Positions 9,344 through 17,485 of a DNA stretch of 40,952 bases are shown here, in pieces. Under the pieces are notes generated by a model. That model saw only the letters and a program-made list of their open reading frames with translations, had not been told where the DNA came from and did not search any database. The DNA comes from Chloroflexota bacterium (GTDB taxonomy: Bacteria > Chloroflexota > Anaerolineae > B4-G1). The stretch is from assembly GCA_011048615.1 (NCBI GenBank), contig DSDT01000198.1, positions 1 to 40,952 on the forward strand, in the 5' to 3' direction. The translations under genes were made by a program, and so were the position numbers. Numbering within the stretch: position 1 is the first letter of the stretch; the number at the start of each line of letters is the position of its first letter.

Positions 9344-9443
9344 CCACTTCCCCCCTTTCTTTGCCCGGCTGTTGGCCGGTTTTTTTATTGCAACCGCATA
9401 ACTGCCTACGCGGTGCGACGCACTTGAGCAGTTACGCAACCGC

Positions 9444-9472
9444 ATTATAATAGTGGGCTGGTGACTTGTCAA
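9444..9472 (-). promoter_or_regulatory. Perfect-consensus sigma-70 promoter for rpsU-yqeY (TTGACA-17-TATAAT)
   Basis: Minus strand: TTGACA (9467-9472), 17 nt spacer, TATAAT (9444-9449). Confidence 0.85.
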
Positions 9473-9524
9473 GCAAAGGGGCTCGAGGGGAAGATGAGAG
9501 AGCGTACACTGTCGTGCGTGACGA

Positions 9525-9920
9525 CTAGATCATCGCGGCGGGGCGCACAGAGGCCTGAATCTCGCGCACCAGTTGAGGGGTATCAATATCTTTGAGGATG
9601 TAGCGTACGGCTCCTATGCGTTGGGCTTGCAATCGTTCTTGGGTATCGGGATAAGATGTGAGGACGACGACGCTCGTGGTCGGGCAGTGCTGGGTCAGGC
9701 AGCGCAGTGCTTCTAGCCCTTGACCATCGGCGCGCTTGGTCTCTAGAAGCACGACATCTGGCTTCAGCCTCTCGGTTTCCTGCAAACCGGTCTCCCAACA
9801 CCCGGTGCATCCGACAATATCCACCTCGCTCGTGGCTTGCAATCTTGCTTCGAGGGCTTCTCGCACTGTATCGTGGTCGTCAATAATGAATAGACGTGTG
9901 GATGCCAGTTTCTTTGTCAT
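9525..9920 (-). CDS. Stand-alone response-regulator receiver domain (phospho-Asp position is Glu)
   Basis: LFIIDDHDTVREAL acidic pair, PDVVLLETKRADGQG (Glu at the phosphoacceptor position), VVLTSY, YILKD. Confidence 0.88.
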   Translation of the reverse strand: MTKKLASTRLFIIDDHDTVREALEARLQATSEVDIVGCTGCWETGLQETERLKPDVVLLETKRADGQGLEALRCLTQHCPTTSVVVLTSYPDTQERLQAQRIGAVRYILKDIDTPQLVREIQASVRPAAMI

Positions 9921-10018
9921 ACGCCGTTCTAGTATAGTGCAACTCTGTACAGGGTATTAGTGTCATCCTTCCCCGATTTGTTCTGACGTTTGTACCGAAC
10001 TCGTTTTCGACGTTTCTC

Positions 10019-10047
10019 TTGCTCAAGCGGCTCATCGCTGGTATAAT
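10019..10047 (+). promoter_or_regulatory. Promoter for the histidine kinase/LuxR regulator pair (TTGCTC-17-TATAAT)
   Basis: TTGCTC 10019-10024, 17 nt spacer, TATAAT 10042-10047, 38 nt upstream of the CDS. Confidence 0.6.
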
Positions 10048-10085
10048 CAGGTTGCTGTAGGTCAAAGGAAAGGTGGGATGATTGG

Positions 10086-11477
10086 ATGCTCTGGCTGCGA
10101 GAGACTCTCGTCGCTTATCGTTTGCCGCTGGCTCTCTTTCACGGCCAGGCTTTTTTTGTGCTGAGTCTATCTATCCTCTTTCTGGCCCGCCGCAGTGCCA
10201 GGCTGGAGATCGCCCGCGGGTTGATGCCGTTGGCGGTCTTGGGGTTTTGTGAAGCCCTCTTGGCCTGGTTTCAGTTTGTCCCCCTCAGCCATTGGGGTTC
10301 TGGCTTGGGTGGGGTGCGGTTGCTGGTATTGGGCATCGGGTACACGGCTTTTCTTACCTTTGCTCTTCAGACCTGTGTATCTGAGAAGGACAGCAAGGTG
10401 AAGCGGGTGCTGGTGGGATGGCTGCTTCCCGGAGGGTTGGGAGTGCTGTGGCTGTGTGGGTGGGCTATTGCGTATGGCGTCGGTGTGCCGATTGAGCAGG
10501 TGTTGTTGGGGGGAGAATTGACCGCCCGCTATGGTCTGGTGGCGCCGGGCGGACTGGTAGGTATGTGGGGACTGCGTCGCCAGACGTATCGGACGATTCA
10601 CAGGGCGCAATTGTCATTGGTCAAACCCTACTTGAGAGTGGCTGGGATTGGTCTGGGGTTTTGGTCCCTGTTTGGTGGGCTAATCGGTCCGGCTGTACCT
10701 TTCTTTCCCGGCAGGTGGCTCAATGAGGAGATGATTTTGCAGGTCACCTCTACCCCGGTCTCGCTTTACCGCGGTCTTTGTGGCCTTGCTATCACCTATG
10801 GGATTGTGCAGGCATTGAGGGCGGTGCTGAGCGAGATTGATCTATGGTTGGAGAGCACGGAACGGAACCAGGCCCTGGCTCGCGAACGGGAGCGCATCGG
10901 GCGTGAACTGCACGATGGGATCATCCAATCTATATACGCGGCGGGCTTGATGCTGGAGGGAGCACGGCATAGCATGCTATTGGAGCCAAGGGCGGCACAG
11001 GCCCAGTTGACGCGAGCGATTGAGAGCTTGAATCAGACCATCAAGGATATCCGGCGTTACATTTTTGATCTGCGAGGCGAGTTGCCCAACGATGATTTGG
11101 AGACTGGGTTGCGCAAGATTCTCGAGGATTTTCAGATCAATACCCTGTTGGAGACCGAGTTTGTCGTGGATGGTGAAGGTCTTCCTACGCTGGGGGCCGA
11201 GCGCCGGCAGCACATTTTTCAGATTGCCCGGGAAGCGCTGACGAACACAGCCCGGCATGCCCGTGCCCGTCGAGTGGGGATGAGCCTGCGCCATGATACC
11301 CATACGTTGCAGCTCCGCATCTCCGACGATGGCATTGGGTTGGAGGCTTTGCCGATCAATAGCAAGGGGCAGGGGCTGCGAAATATCCGGGAGCGAGCCC
11401 GGCTGCTTGACGGTGAGCTGGATCTGAGCACTGCCCCGAATGAGGGGATGACTATGACGCTCACCATCCCATATTGA
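10086..11477 (+). CDS. NarL-type membrane sensor histidine kinase (HisKA_3)
   Basis: Multi-TM N-terminus, [25 protein letters not shown], HATPase motifs [12 protein letters not shown] and ISDDGIGLE. Confidence 0.92.
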   Translation: MLWLRETLVAYRLPLALFHGQAFFVLSLSILFLARRSARLEIARGLMPLAVLGFCEALLAWFQFVPLSHWGSGLGGVRLLVLGIGYTAFLTFALQTCVSEKDSKVKRVLVGWLLPGGLGVLWLCGWAIAYGVGVPIEQVLLGGELTARYGLVAPGGLVGMWGLRRQTYRTIHRAQLSLVKPYLRVAGIGLGFWSLFGGLIGPAVPFFPGRWLNEEMILQVTSTPVSLYRGLCGLAITYGIVQALRAVLSEIDLWLESTERNQALARERERIGRELHDGIIQSIYAAGLMLEGARHSMLLEPRAAQAQLTRAIESLNQTIKDIRRYIFDLRGELPNDDLETGLRKILEDFQINTLLETEFVVDGEGLPTLGAERRQHIFQIAREALTNTARHARARRVGMSLRHDTHTLQLRISDDGIGLEALPINSKGQGLRNIRERARLLDGELDLSTAPNEGMTMTLTIPY

Positions 11478-11493
11478 TCTGACAGGTAGGGGT

Positions 11494-12144
11494 ATGACAC
11501 TCAAAATCATTATCGTAGACGATCACGAGGTAGTACGGCTCGGGCTGCGCACGCTGCTCGACCGTCACCCTGGTTTTACCGTCATTGACGAGGCGGAGAC
11601 GGCTAAGGAGGCGGTCAAAAAGAGCCTGCTGCTGCAACCCGATGTCGTCGTGATGGACATTCGGTTGTTGGGGGGAAGTGGCATTGACGCATGCCGAAAA
11701 ATTGTCGAACAGATGCCTGACATCAAGGTGATCATGCTCACGTCCTACGCTGAGGATGATATGTTGTTCGATGCCATCGCTGCGGGGGCGTGTGGCTACG
11801 TCCTCAAGCAGATCGGCAGTGACGATTTGATCCAGGCGGTGGAAGCAGTGGGGAGAGGGGAGGCGCTGTTGGACCCCGCGCTGACGCAGCGGGTGTTTGC
11901 CCGCGTGCGCGAGGCGGCCCGCAAGGAACACGCAGAGGCTTTTGTCAATTTGACCAATCAAGAGTTGCGGGTGCTGGCTCAGGTGGCGGAGGGAAAGACG
12001 AATCGAGAGATTGCGGAGGTGCTCTTTCTCGGTGAGGGAACGGTGCGCAATTATGTCAGCAGTATTCTCAAAAAATTGGATCTGACCAATCGGGCCGAAG
12101 CGGCGGCTTATGCCGTGGAGCACAGTCTCAAAGAGTTCCTCTAG
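11494..12144 (+). CDS. LuxR/NarL-family response regulator
   Basis: [32 protein letters not shown]-terminal HTH ([43 protein letters not shown]). Confidence 0.95.
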   Translation: MTLKIIIVDDHEVVRLGLRTLLDRHPGFTVIDEAETAKEAVKKSLLLQPDVVVMDIRLLGGSGIDACRKIVEQMPDIKVIMLTSYAEDDMLFDAIAAGACGYVLKQIGSDDLIQAVEAVGRGEALLDPALTQRVFARVREAARKEHAEAFVNLTNQELRVLAQVAEGKTNREIAEVLFLGEGTVRNYVSSILKKLDLTNRAEAAAYAVEHSLKEFL

Positions 12145-12160
12145 GTCATTGTTCAGACGG

Positions 12161-12203
12161 AGAGCGGGTTGTGAGATCATTGTCTCACAACCCGCTCTGT
12201 TTT
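12161..12203 (+). terminator. Intrinsic terminator of the histidine kinase/LuxR operon
   Basis: Perfect 16-bp stem AGAGCGGGTTGTGAGA / TCTCACAACCCGCTCT with 6-nt loop, followed by GTTTTT. Confidence 0.92.
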
Positions 12204-12278
12204 TCAGCGGTCGGCGCACAGGGTCATGCGCCTAAAAGCCTAACAAAGCTACGCCTCAAACCGACGAGGTTGAAACTC

Positions 12279-12347
12279 ACCGCAGAGCGCGCAGAGCCCG
12301 CTGAGAAAAACACGAGAGAACTCTGCGCTCTCTGTGGGCTCTGCGGT
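12279..12347. repeat. Imperfect palindromic intergenic repeat (ACCGCAGAG...CTCTGCGGT)
   Basis: ACCGCAGAGCGCGCAGAGCCCGC...CTCTGCGCTCTCTGTGGGCTCTGCGGT; ends are a perfect 9-bp inverted repeat and the interior is partly symmetric. Confidence 0.7.
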
Positions 12348-12407
12348 AAAATCTGGTCTCATTTGTAACTTGCCAATGGCCCATTCTACCTTGGGCGGCC
12401 TAGTTCC

Positions 12408-12526
12408 CGGGCAAGGCCCGCCGGGGCATAAAGTGCCCCGGCTACAGAGCTTGGGCCCCGTTCACGGGGCTTCTAAGCCCGATTCATCGGGCGCTGCTCC
12501 GTAGCCCGGCGACTTTATCGCCGGGC
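12408..12526. repeat. Cluster of GC-rich hairpins forming a nested (cruciform-like) intergenic repeat
   Basis: Five successive hairpins: CGGGC-AAG-GCCCG; CCGGGGC-ATAAAGT-GCCCCGG; GCCCCG-TTCA-CGGGGC; GCCCGA-TTCA-TCGGGC; GCCCGGCGA-CTTTA-TCGCCGGGC. Outer arms GGCTACaGAGC (12440-12450) / GCTCcGTAGCC (12496-12506) enclose the two TTCA hairpins. Confidence 0.8.
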
Positions 12527-12576
12527 GTTTGCTAATGTGCCATTGTCAAAGTAAAGCATTTTGGGTGTCAAGGAGT

Positions 12577-14019
12577 CTAGGGTGCGGCCTCTTCCAGGTA
12601 TTCGTTGCACTGTTCGGCTGTCGCGTTGAGCTGGGTTTCGGCATCCGCTCCACTCAGGACAGCAGTGAGCATCTCCTCGACAGCAGCCCGGCACTCGTCG
12701 TAGCCGGCCACTGGGGATTCGATGCCATAGTCCATGGCCATGAAGGTGAATGCCTTTCGATAGGTGGGATGTTCCTCAAAGTAAGCACTGAGCATTTCCG
12801 CGGCCGAATCGCGGGTGGGGAAGTAGCCGGTCCCGCTGGCCCAGGTGGCTTGCTGCTCAGGCTCGCTCATCCACTTGATGAACAGCCAGGCGGCCAACTG
12901 TTCTTCTGGCGTGCTCACAAAGATGGACTGGCTGGCGCCATAGATGTTCATCCGGGGCTCTGAGGTGGTGTGCGGCGGCGGATTTACGCTCCAGTTGAAG
13001 CCCGCTCCCTCGTCCACAGCAGTCTTGTAGTAGGGCAGCCCAGAGATCGAGCTGATGGTGAAGAGGGACCGGCCCGCGCCAAAGTCGCTCTGGTCGCCGT
13101 ATCTCTCGGTCTGCTCCGCGGCGCAGCCCTGGTCTACGAGGTCCTTGAGAAAGAGCAGCGCCTCTAGCCCGGGGTCGTTGTTAAAGGCATACCCGGTGCC
13201 GTTCTCGTTGATGATGTTTCCCCCCCGGCTAAAGACAAAGGTGGCGAATCGAGAGGCGTCAATGGAGTAGACGTAGCCATAGCTGCTGCCCTCACCGGTG
13301 GCGCCGGAGAAGGGTTGTTGAGCGGCGGCGCAGGCCATCTCGGCGAACTCGTCCCAGGTATTGGGCGGCTCGGTGTAGCCGAGTTCTCCCAGCCAATCCT
13401 CGTTATAGTACATGACCTCCATGGATTTGTAGGGCGGCCAGCCATACCGCGCTTCGAACTGGGGCAGAATGTCGGCGCCCAGCGCGATGGGGAAAAAGTC
13501 GTCCAGTTCTTGCTGGCTGTAGCCCCACATTTCGCTCTCCACGTAGGGGTCCAGTGCGACCAACGCGCCCTGCACGGCATAGGTGGCGGCCTGGTTCTGG
13601 TAGGCTACTGCCATACTGGGGAGTTGGTTGGCTGGAATGCCGGCGATGATCTTTTGATACAGATCGTTGTAGCCGCCCTGAGACTCGCCCTGGACGGTGA
13701 TGCCCCACTCGTTGGTGCGGTTGAACTCGTCAATCAGGCTCAGCATCAGTTCGTCGCGGGAGCTCGTGTGCTGATGCCAGTAGACGACGATCTGGCCGCT
13801 GGGGTCCAGGTTTTCCAGATCCCCATAGATCTCGACATCGTAGGAGAGGGGTACCGGGGTCGGCTCGGGCGCTTTTGTCGGTTCTGCGGGCGCTTGAGTA
13901 GGCTGTACCACCGGCGCTTCTGTAGGTTGTGCGGTTTCCTGCGGGCCACACGCAACGGCCAGCGGAAGAACCAGGGCCAAGACGATCAATACGGCGACTA
14001 GCTTTCGGGTGTTCATCAC
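12577..14019 (-). CDS. Extracellular solute-binding lipoprotein (carbohydrate ABC transporter)
   Basis: Lipobox LAVACG, Thr/Pro-rich linker, family-1 SBP pattern (DEFNRTNEWGITV, YYNEDWLGELGYTEPPNTWDEFAEMACAA). Confidence 0.92.
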   Translation of the reverse strand: MMNTRKLVAVLIVLALVLPLAVACGPQETAQPTEAPVVQPTQAPAEPTKAPEPTPVPLSYDVEIYGDLENLDPSGQIVVYWHQHTSSRDELMLSLIDEFNRTNEWGITVQGESQGGYNDLYQKIIAGIPANQLPSMAVAYQNQAATYAVQGALVALDPYVESEMWGYSQQELDDFFPIALGADILPQFEARYGWPPYKSMEVMYYNEDWLGELGYTEPPNTWDEFAEMACAAAQQPFSGATGEGSSYGYVYSIDASRFATFVFSRGGNIINENGTGYAFNNDPGLEALLFLKDLVDQGCAAEQTERYGDQSDFGAGRSLFTISSISGLPYYKTAVDEGAGFNWSVNPPPHTTSEPRMNIYGASQSIFVSTPEEQLAAWLFIKWMSEPEQQATWASGTGYFPTRDSAAEMLSAYFEEHPTYRKAFTFMAMDYGIESPVAGYDECRAAVEEMLTAVLSGADAETQLNATAEQCNEYLEEAAP

Positions 14020-14126
14020 TTTTTCTCCTCCAATAGGTAAACTAGAATTTTCGGCCAGTAGATTGTTGGGCAGTAATTTTTCCGAGCATCACCTCCCTTG
14101 TCGTCCGGTGAGTTGCATGGTGTGGA

Positions 14127-15449
14127 TTATCCTTTCAAACCAGTCGTTGCGATGCCTTCGGTAAACTGTTTTTGGGTAAAAAAGTATAGTACCAGGATGG
14201 GAATGGTCGTGATCACGGAACCAGCCATAATCAATTGAGTCTCGGCCCCGGCCTCGGTGATAAAGCCAGATAATCCCACGGTGATAGGGCGCCAATTCGG
14301 AGTGCTGGTGACGATCAGGGGCCACTGGAGCGAGTTCCAGGCCCAGATGCCGTTAAAGATGACGACGGACATGAGCGGGGCCTTGGACATTGGCAGGACG
14401 ATTTGGGTCAGAAAGCGCAAGTGACCGCATCCATCAATGAGCGCGGCGTCGAACAGGTCGTCAGGAATTTGGGCAAAAAATTGGCGGAGTAGAAAGACGG
14501 TAAAGGTATTGACCATGAACGGGATGGTCAGCGCGGTCCAGTTGTTGTACCAAGCGTTGGGGATGCCAAACGTTTGCTTGAAAAAGTCCTCCAGGGCGAT
14601 GATGATCAAATAGTTCGGGATCATGACTACTGTCCACGGGATCATGTACGTCGCCAGGTAGGCGGTGAACAGCAGCCCTTTGGCAGGAAAATTCATTCGG
14701 GCAAAGGCATAAGCCGCCAGTGTACCGGTGATCACGACCCCGGCGATGGTCAATGTGGTGGTGATGATGCTGTTCCGCGTGTATTGCGCGAAATTGGCCT
14801 GTTTCCAGGCCGAGAAATAGTTGCCAAAGAACATGTAGAGCATGTTCCAGCCTTGTTTGATCACGAGATGGTCGGGGTGAGCTTCGATGACCTCGAAATG
14901 GGGGCCCCAGCGTCCTCGCGCGGAACCTTCATAGTTCGGGCCGCCCCATTCTTTCAAATCAATGCGGGTGGAGAACTGTTCGACGATGCGGGAACCCATG
15001 GTCAGAATAAAGCGGTCGTAATTCTGTACCTCGTCGTTCGTCGAGTCCAGGGCCAGGATGAGCACATTGAAGGGCACAGATGTCTCCTTTGCTCGTAGGA
15101 GCTCTTCCACGAACGGAGTCACGGCCTGGACGGGAATGCTGCCCTCTACGTGGGGACTGAAGGATGAGGCGGCTCCGTGCCAGTCGTTAGTTGGGGAGTG
15201 GAGGGGGACGATGATTGTCTGGGTGGCCGGCCGGTTGGCGTAAGGGGCGGCCGTCAATCCCACCGGCCAGAATTTTCTCTGGCTGTGTTCTCCGTACGTC
15301 TTGGACGCCGTCAGGAGCATCCATATAAAGGGAAAAACAGCCACGATAGCGCCCAAGGTGAGGATCAGGTACATCAGGCCACGTGTGACTATGCCGCGAC
15401 TGCGATAGACCTGGGGAATGTGCGTCGGCGTCGTCGGCTCGCTAGCCAT
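14127..15449 (-). CDS. Carbohydrate ABC transporter permease (MalG-like) with large insertion after TM1
   Basis: C-terminal binding-protein-dependent permease motif (ALIDGCGHLRFLTQIVLPMSKAPL); 440 aa, longer than a usual MalG-type permease. Confidence 0.9.
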   Translation of the reverse strand: MASEPTTPTHIPQVYRSRGIVTRGLMYLILTLGAIVAVFPFIWMLLTASKTYGEHSQRKFWPVGLTAAPYANRPATQTIIVPLHSPTNDWHGAASSFSPHVEGSIPVQAVTPFVEELLRAKETSVPFNVLILALDSTNDEVQNYDRFILTMGSRIVEQFSTRIDLKEWGGPNYEGSARGRWGPHFEVIEAHPDHLVIKQGWNMLYMFFGNYFSAWKQANFAQYTRNSIITTTLTIAGVVITGTLAAYAFARMNFPAKGLLFTAYLATYMIPWTVVMIPNYLIIIALEDFFKQTFGIPNAWYNNWTALTIPFMVNTFTVFLLRQFFAQIPDDLFDAALIDGCGHLRFLTQIVLPMSKAPLMSVVIFNGIWAWNSLQWPLIVTSTPNWRPITVGLSGFITEAGAETQLIMAGSVITTIPILVLYFFTQKQFTEGIATTGLKG

Positions 15450-16647
15450 AGAACACCCGTCCTTCCGACAGCCGGTTTTGAACCCAGGTCAGGCTAAGCA
15501 TGACTCCAGTCAAGATAAAAGCCAGGGCTGAGGCGTAGCCAAACCGGTGGCCCTCCCAAAAGTGTTTGAATATCAGGATGCTGGTCGTCATAGTGGTCCC
15601 CTGAGGAAACCCCAAGGTGTATCCGGTGGTGATGACATAGATGTGATTAAAGGCCCGGAATGTGCCCAGGATGCCCATCATCAGCAAAAAGTAAGTGGTC
15701 GGCGAGACGAGGGGGATGGTGATGTGCCGCAGCAGCTCCCACTGACTTGCGCCGTCTATGCGGGCGGCTTCGTACATCTCTGTGGGCACGTTTCCCAATC
15801 CGGCCAGATAGATCACGGTGTTGTACCCCACATAGGTCCAGATGTTGTAGAGAATGATGACTACCAGGGCCAGGCTGGGCCCGGCGGCCCAGGTGGGTAT
15901 CTCTATCCCCAGCCATTCGCCGATCAGGAGATTGACTCCCCTGGCCTCGAATACCCACTTGGGAAGATTGCCCTCAGCGACGCCAGCCAAGCTGAGCAAG
16001 GTGTTGATCACGCCGCGGCTGGGATCAAAGATGGTGCGCCACACCGCCGCCGAAGCAACCGCGACAGTGACATAGGGCAGGAAATATAGAATGCGCCACA
16101 TCGTCTTGCCGCGAATGTTTTGGAATAGAATGTTAGCCAGTAGGAAGGACAGGACGATCTGCAGGGGAACGGTCCCCAGGGAGTAGAAAAAAGTGGTCAA
16201 CAGGGATTTGAAGAGGTCATCATCTCCGTTCTCCAGCATATTCGGGAATCCGACGATCAGAGCCAGCCCACCAAAGAGTAACATCAGCACGGCGGCGGCG
16301 CGCAGGAGAAACCCCCAGCTGGATGTTCCCGCCGTGATGCTGCGCCACACCATCCAGGCTGCGGCCAACAGGCCCATCCCCCCTACCACCCACACCACGT
16401 CTATCGGTTCTCCAAGGGCCTTGAGGTAGTTTTCGAAGGCGAGGAAATGTCCCTTTTGGATGCGCCACTTGTGCATGCTGATGTAGAGGGCGTAACCGAC
16501 GGGCAAAAGATTGAAGACGATCAACAGCAGAGTGCCTGGGAACAGGAACAGGTAGGCTTGTAGGGCTTCTCGAATGCGTCTGCCACGATACCCTGCAAAT
16601 AGACCGTGGCGGGAGGTATGCGTCATAGATTGGTCAATGGTGGACAT
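15442..16647 (-). CDS. Carbohydrate ABC transporter permease (MalF/UgpA-like)
   Basis: EAARIDGASQWELLRHITIPLVSPTTYF motif; multi-TM; overlaps the downstream permease start by a few nt. Confidence 0.92.
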   Translation of the reverse strand: MSTIDQSMTHTSRHGLFAGYRGRRIREALQAYLFLFPGTLLLIVFNLLPVGYALYISMHKWRIQKGHFLAFENYLKALGEPIDVVWVVGGMGLLAAAWMVWRSITAGTSSWGFLLRAAAVLMLLFGGLALIVGFPNMLENGDDDLFKSLLTTFFYSLGTVPLQIVLSFLLANILFQNIRGKTMWRILYFLPYVTVAVASAAVWRTIFDPSRGVINTLLSLAGVAEGNLPKWVFEARGVNLLIGEWLGIEIPTWAAGPSLALVVIILYNIWTYVGYNTVIYLAGLGNVPTEMYEAARIDGASQWELLRHITIPLVSPTTYFLLMMGILGTFRAFNHIYVITTGYTLGFPQGTTMTTSILIFKHFWEGHRFGYASALAFILTGVMLSLTWVQNRLSEGRVFYG

Positions 16648-16683
16648 ACGCTCCTTTCGCTGAGGCGCTTGTCAGCGCTTTGC

Positions 16684-16712
16684 ATTATATGTCAAAGCCT
16701 GTGGGCTGTCAA
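16684..16712 (-). promoter_or_regulatory. Perfect-consensus promoter for the sugar ABC operon (TTGACA-17-TATAAT)
   Basis: Minus strand: TTGACA (16707-16712), 17 nt spacer, TATAAT (16684-16689). Confidence 0.85.
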
Positions 16713-16815
16713 GAATTCGTTTTTAACGCATTCATCCGGGTCCAATTTGGGCCGATCTGGGAGGCTCGCCGCCTTTTCCCGCTGAAATCTCGTTCTGGAG
16801 ATACCGGGTACACGG

Positions 16816-16844
16816 AAAAGGCCGGGCGTTTTTGCGCCCGGCCT
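16816..16844 (-). terminator. Intrinsic terminator of the rpsO-pnp-lepB operon
   Basis: Minus strand AGGCCGGGCG-CAAAAA-CGCCCGGCCT followed by TTTCC; 10-bp stem. Confidence 0.8.
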
Positions 16845-16871
16845 CTTGTCATCTGGAGATGTGCTGGTGTG

Positions 16872-17441
16872 CTATTCTAGGAAGCCGACATGTTCTGTCG
16901 GCCAGTAAGAGAACCAAGCCCGTCCCACGACATCCTCAATGGGCACGGGGCCGAAACTGCGCGAATCGTTGGAAGCGCCGCGGTTATCTCCCAAGACGAA
17001 TATGTGTAGAGGGGGAATGACCTGCGGGCCATAGTTCCTTCCACCGGGATTGACCGTCCAAGGTTCCTCAATCACCCTGTCCTCGATATAGACCTGCCCG
17101 TTGCGCACCTCTATGGTCTCCCCGGGCAGTCCCATGACCCGTTTGATCAGCATTTCGGCCTGGTCCGGCATCTCGATCACGACGATGTCTCCCCGCCGAG
17201 GGCCGTGAAGAAAGCGATAGGTCACTTTTTCCACCACCACCCGTTGATTGGTGTGTAGATTCGGCTCCATACTCTGGCCCAGCACCTGGGTGGCCTGGGC
17301 CAGGAACAGATTGATGATCAGGGCGATGACGACGGCTGGCACGACTGTCTCGGCTAACTCGCGCAGCGCGTGCAGCAGCCAGCGCCAGGCTTGACTGCCG
17401 GGTCGTTGCTCGCTCTCGGATTCTCTGGGTGTGTGTTCCAC
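16872..17441 (-). CDS. lepB: Signal peptidase I
   Basis: GQSMEPNLHTNQRVVVEKVTYRF (catalytic Ser), RGDIVVI, LIKRVMGLPGETIEV (catalytic Lys), FVLGDNRGASNDSRSFGPV. Confidence 0.95.
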   Translation of the reverse strand: MEHTPRESESEQRPGSQAWRWLLHALRELAETVVPAVVIALIINLFLAQATQVLGQSMEPNLHTNQRVVVEKVTYRFLHGPRRGDIVVIEMPDQAEMLIKRVMGLPGETIEVRNGQVYIEDRVIEEPWTVNPGGRNYGPQVIPPLHIFVLGDNRGASNDSRSFGPVPIEDVVGRAWFSYWPTEHVGFLE

Positions 17442-17485
17442 AGTTCCTCTCGTCGGTAGTCAGGGGCGGCCCGTGAACCTGGGGC

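Noticed and set aside
12171-12368. 65-aa plus-strand ORF in the intergenic repeat region
   Set aside because: Made from terminator and CGCAGAG palindrome sequence; not a credible protein.
12408-12526. CRISPR array in the repeat cluster
   Set aside because: Hairpins differ in sequence and are not regularly spaced direct repeats with unique spacers; no cas genes in the window.
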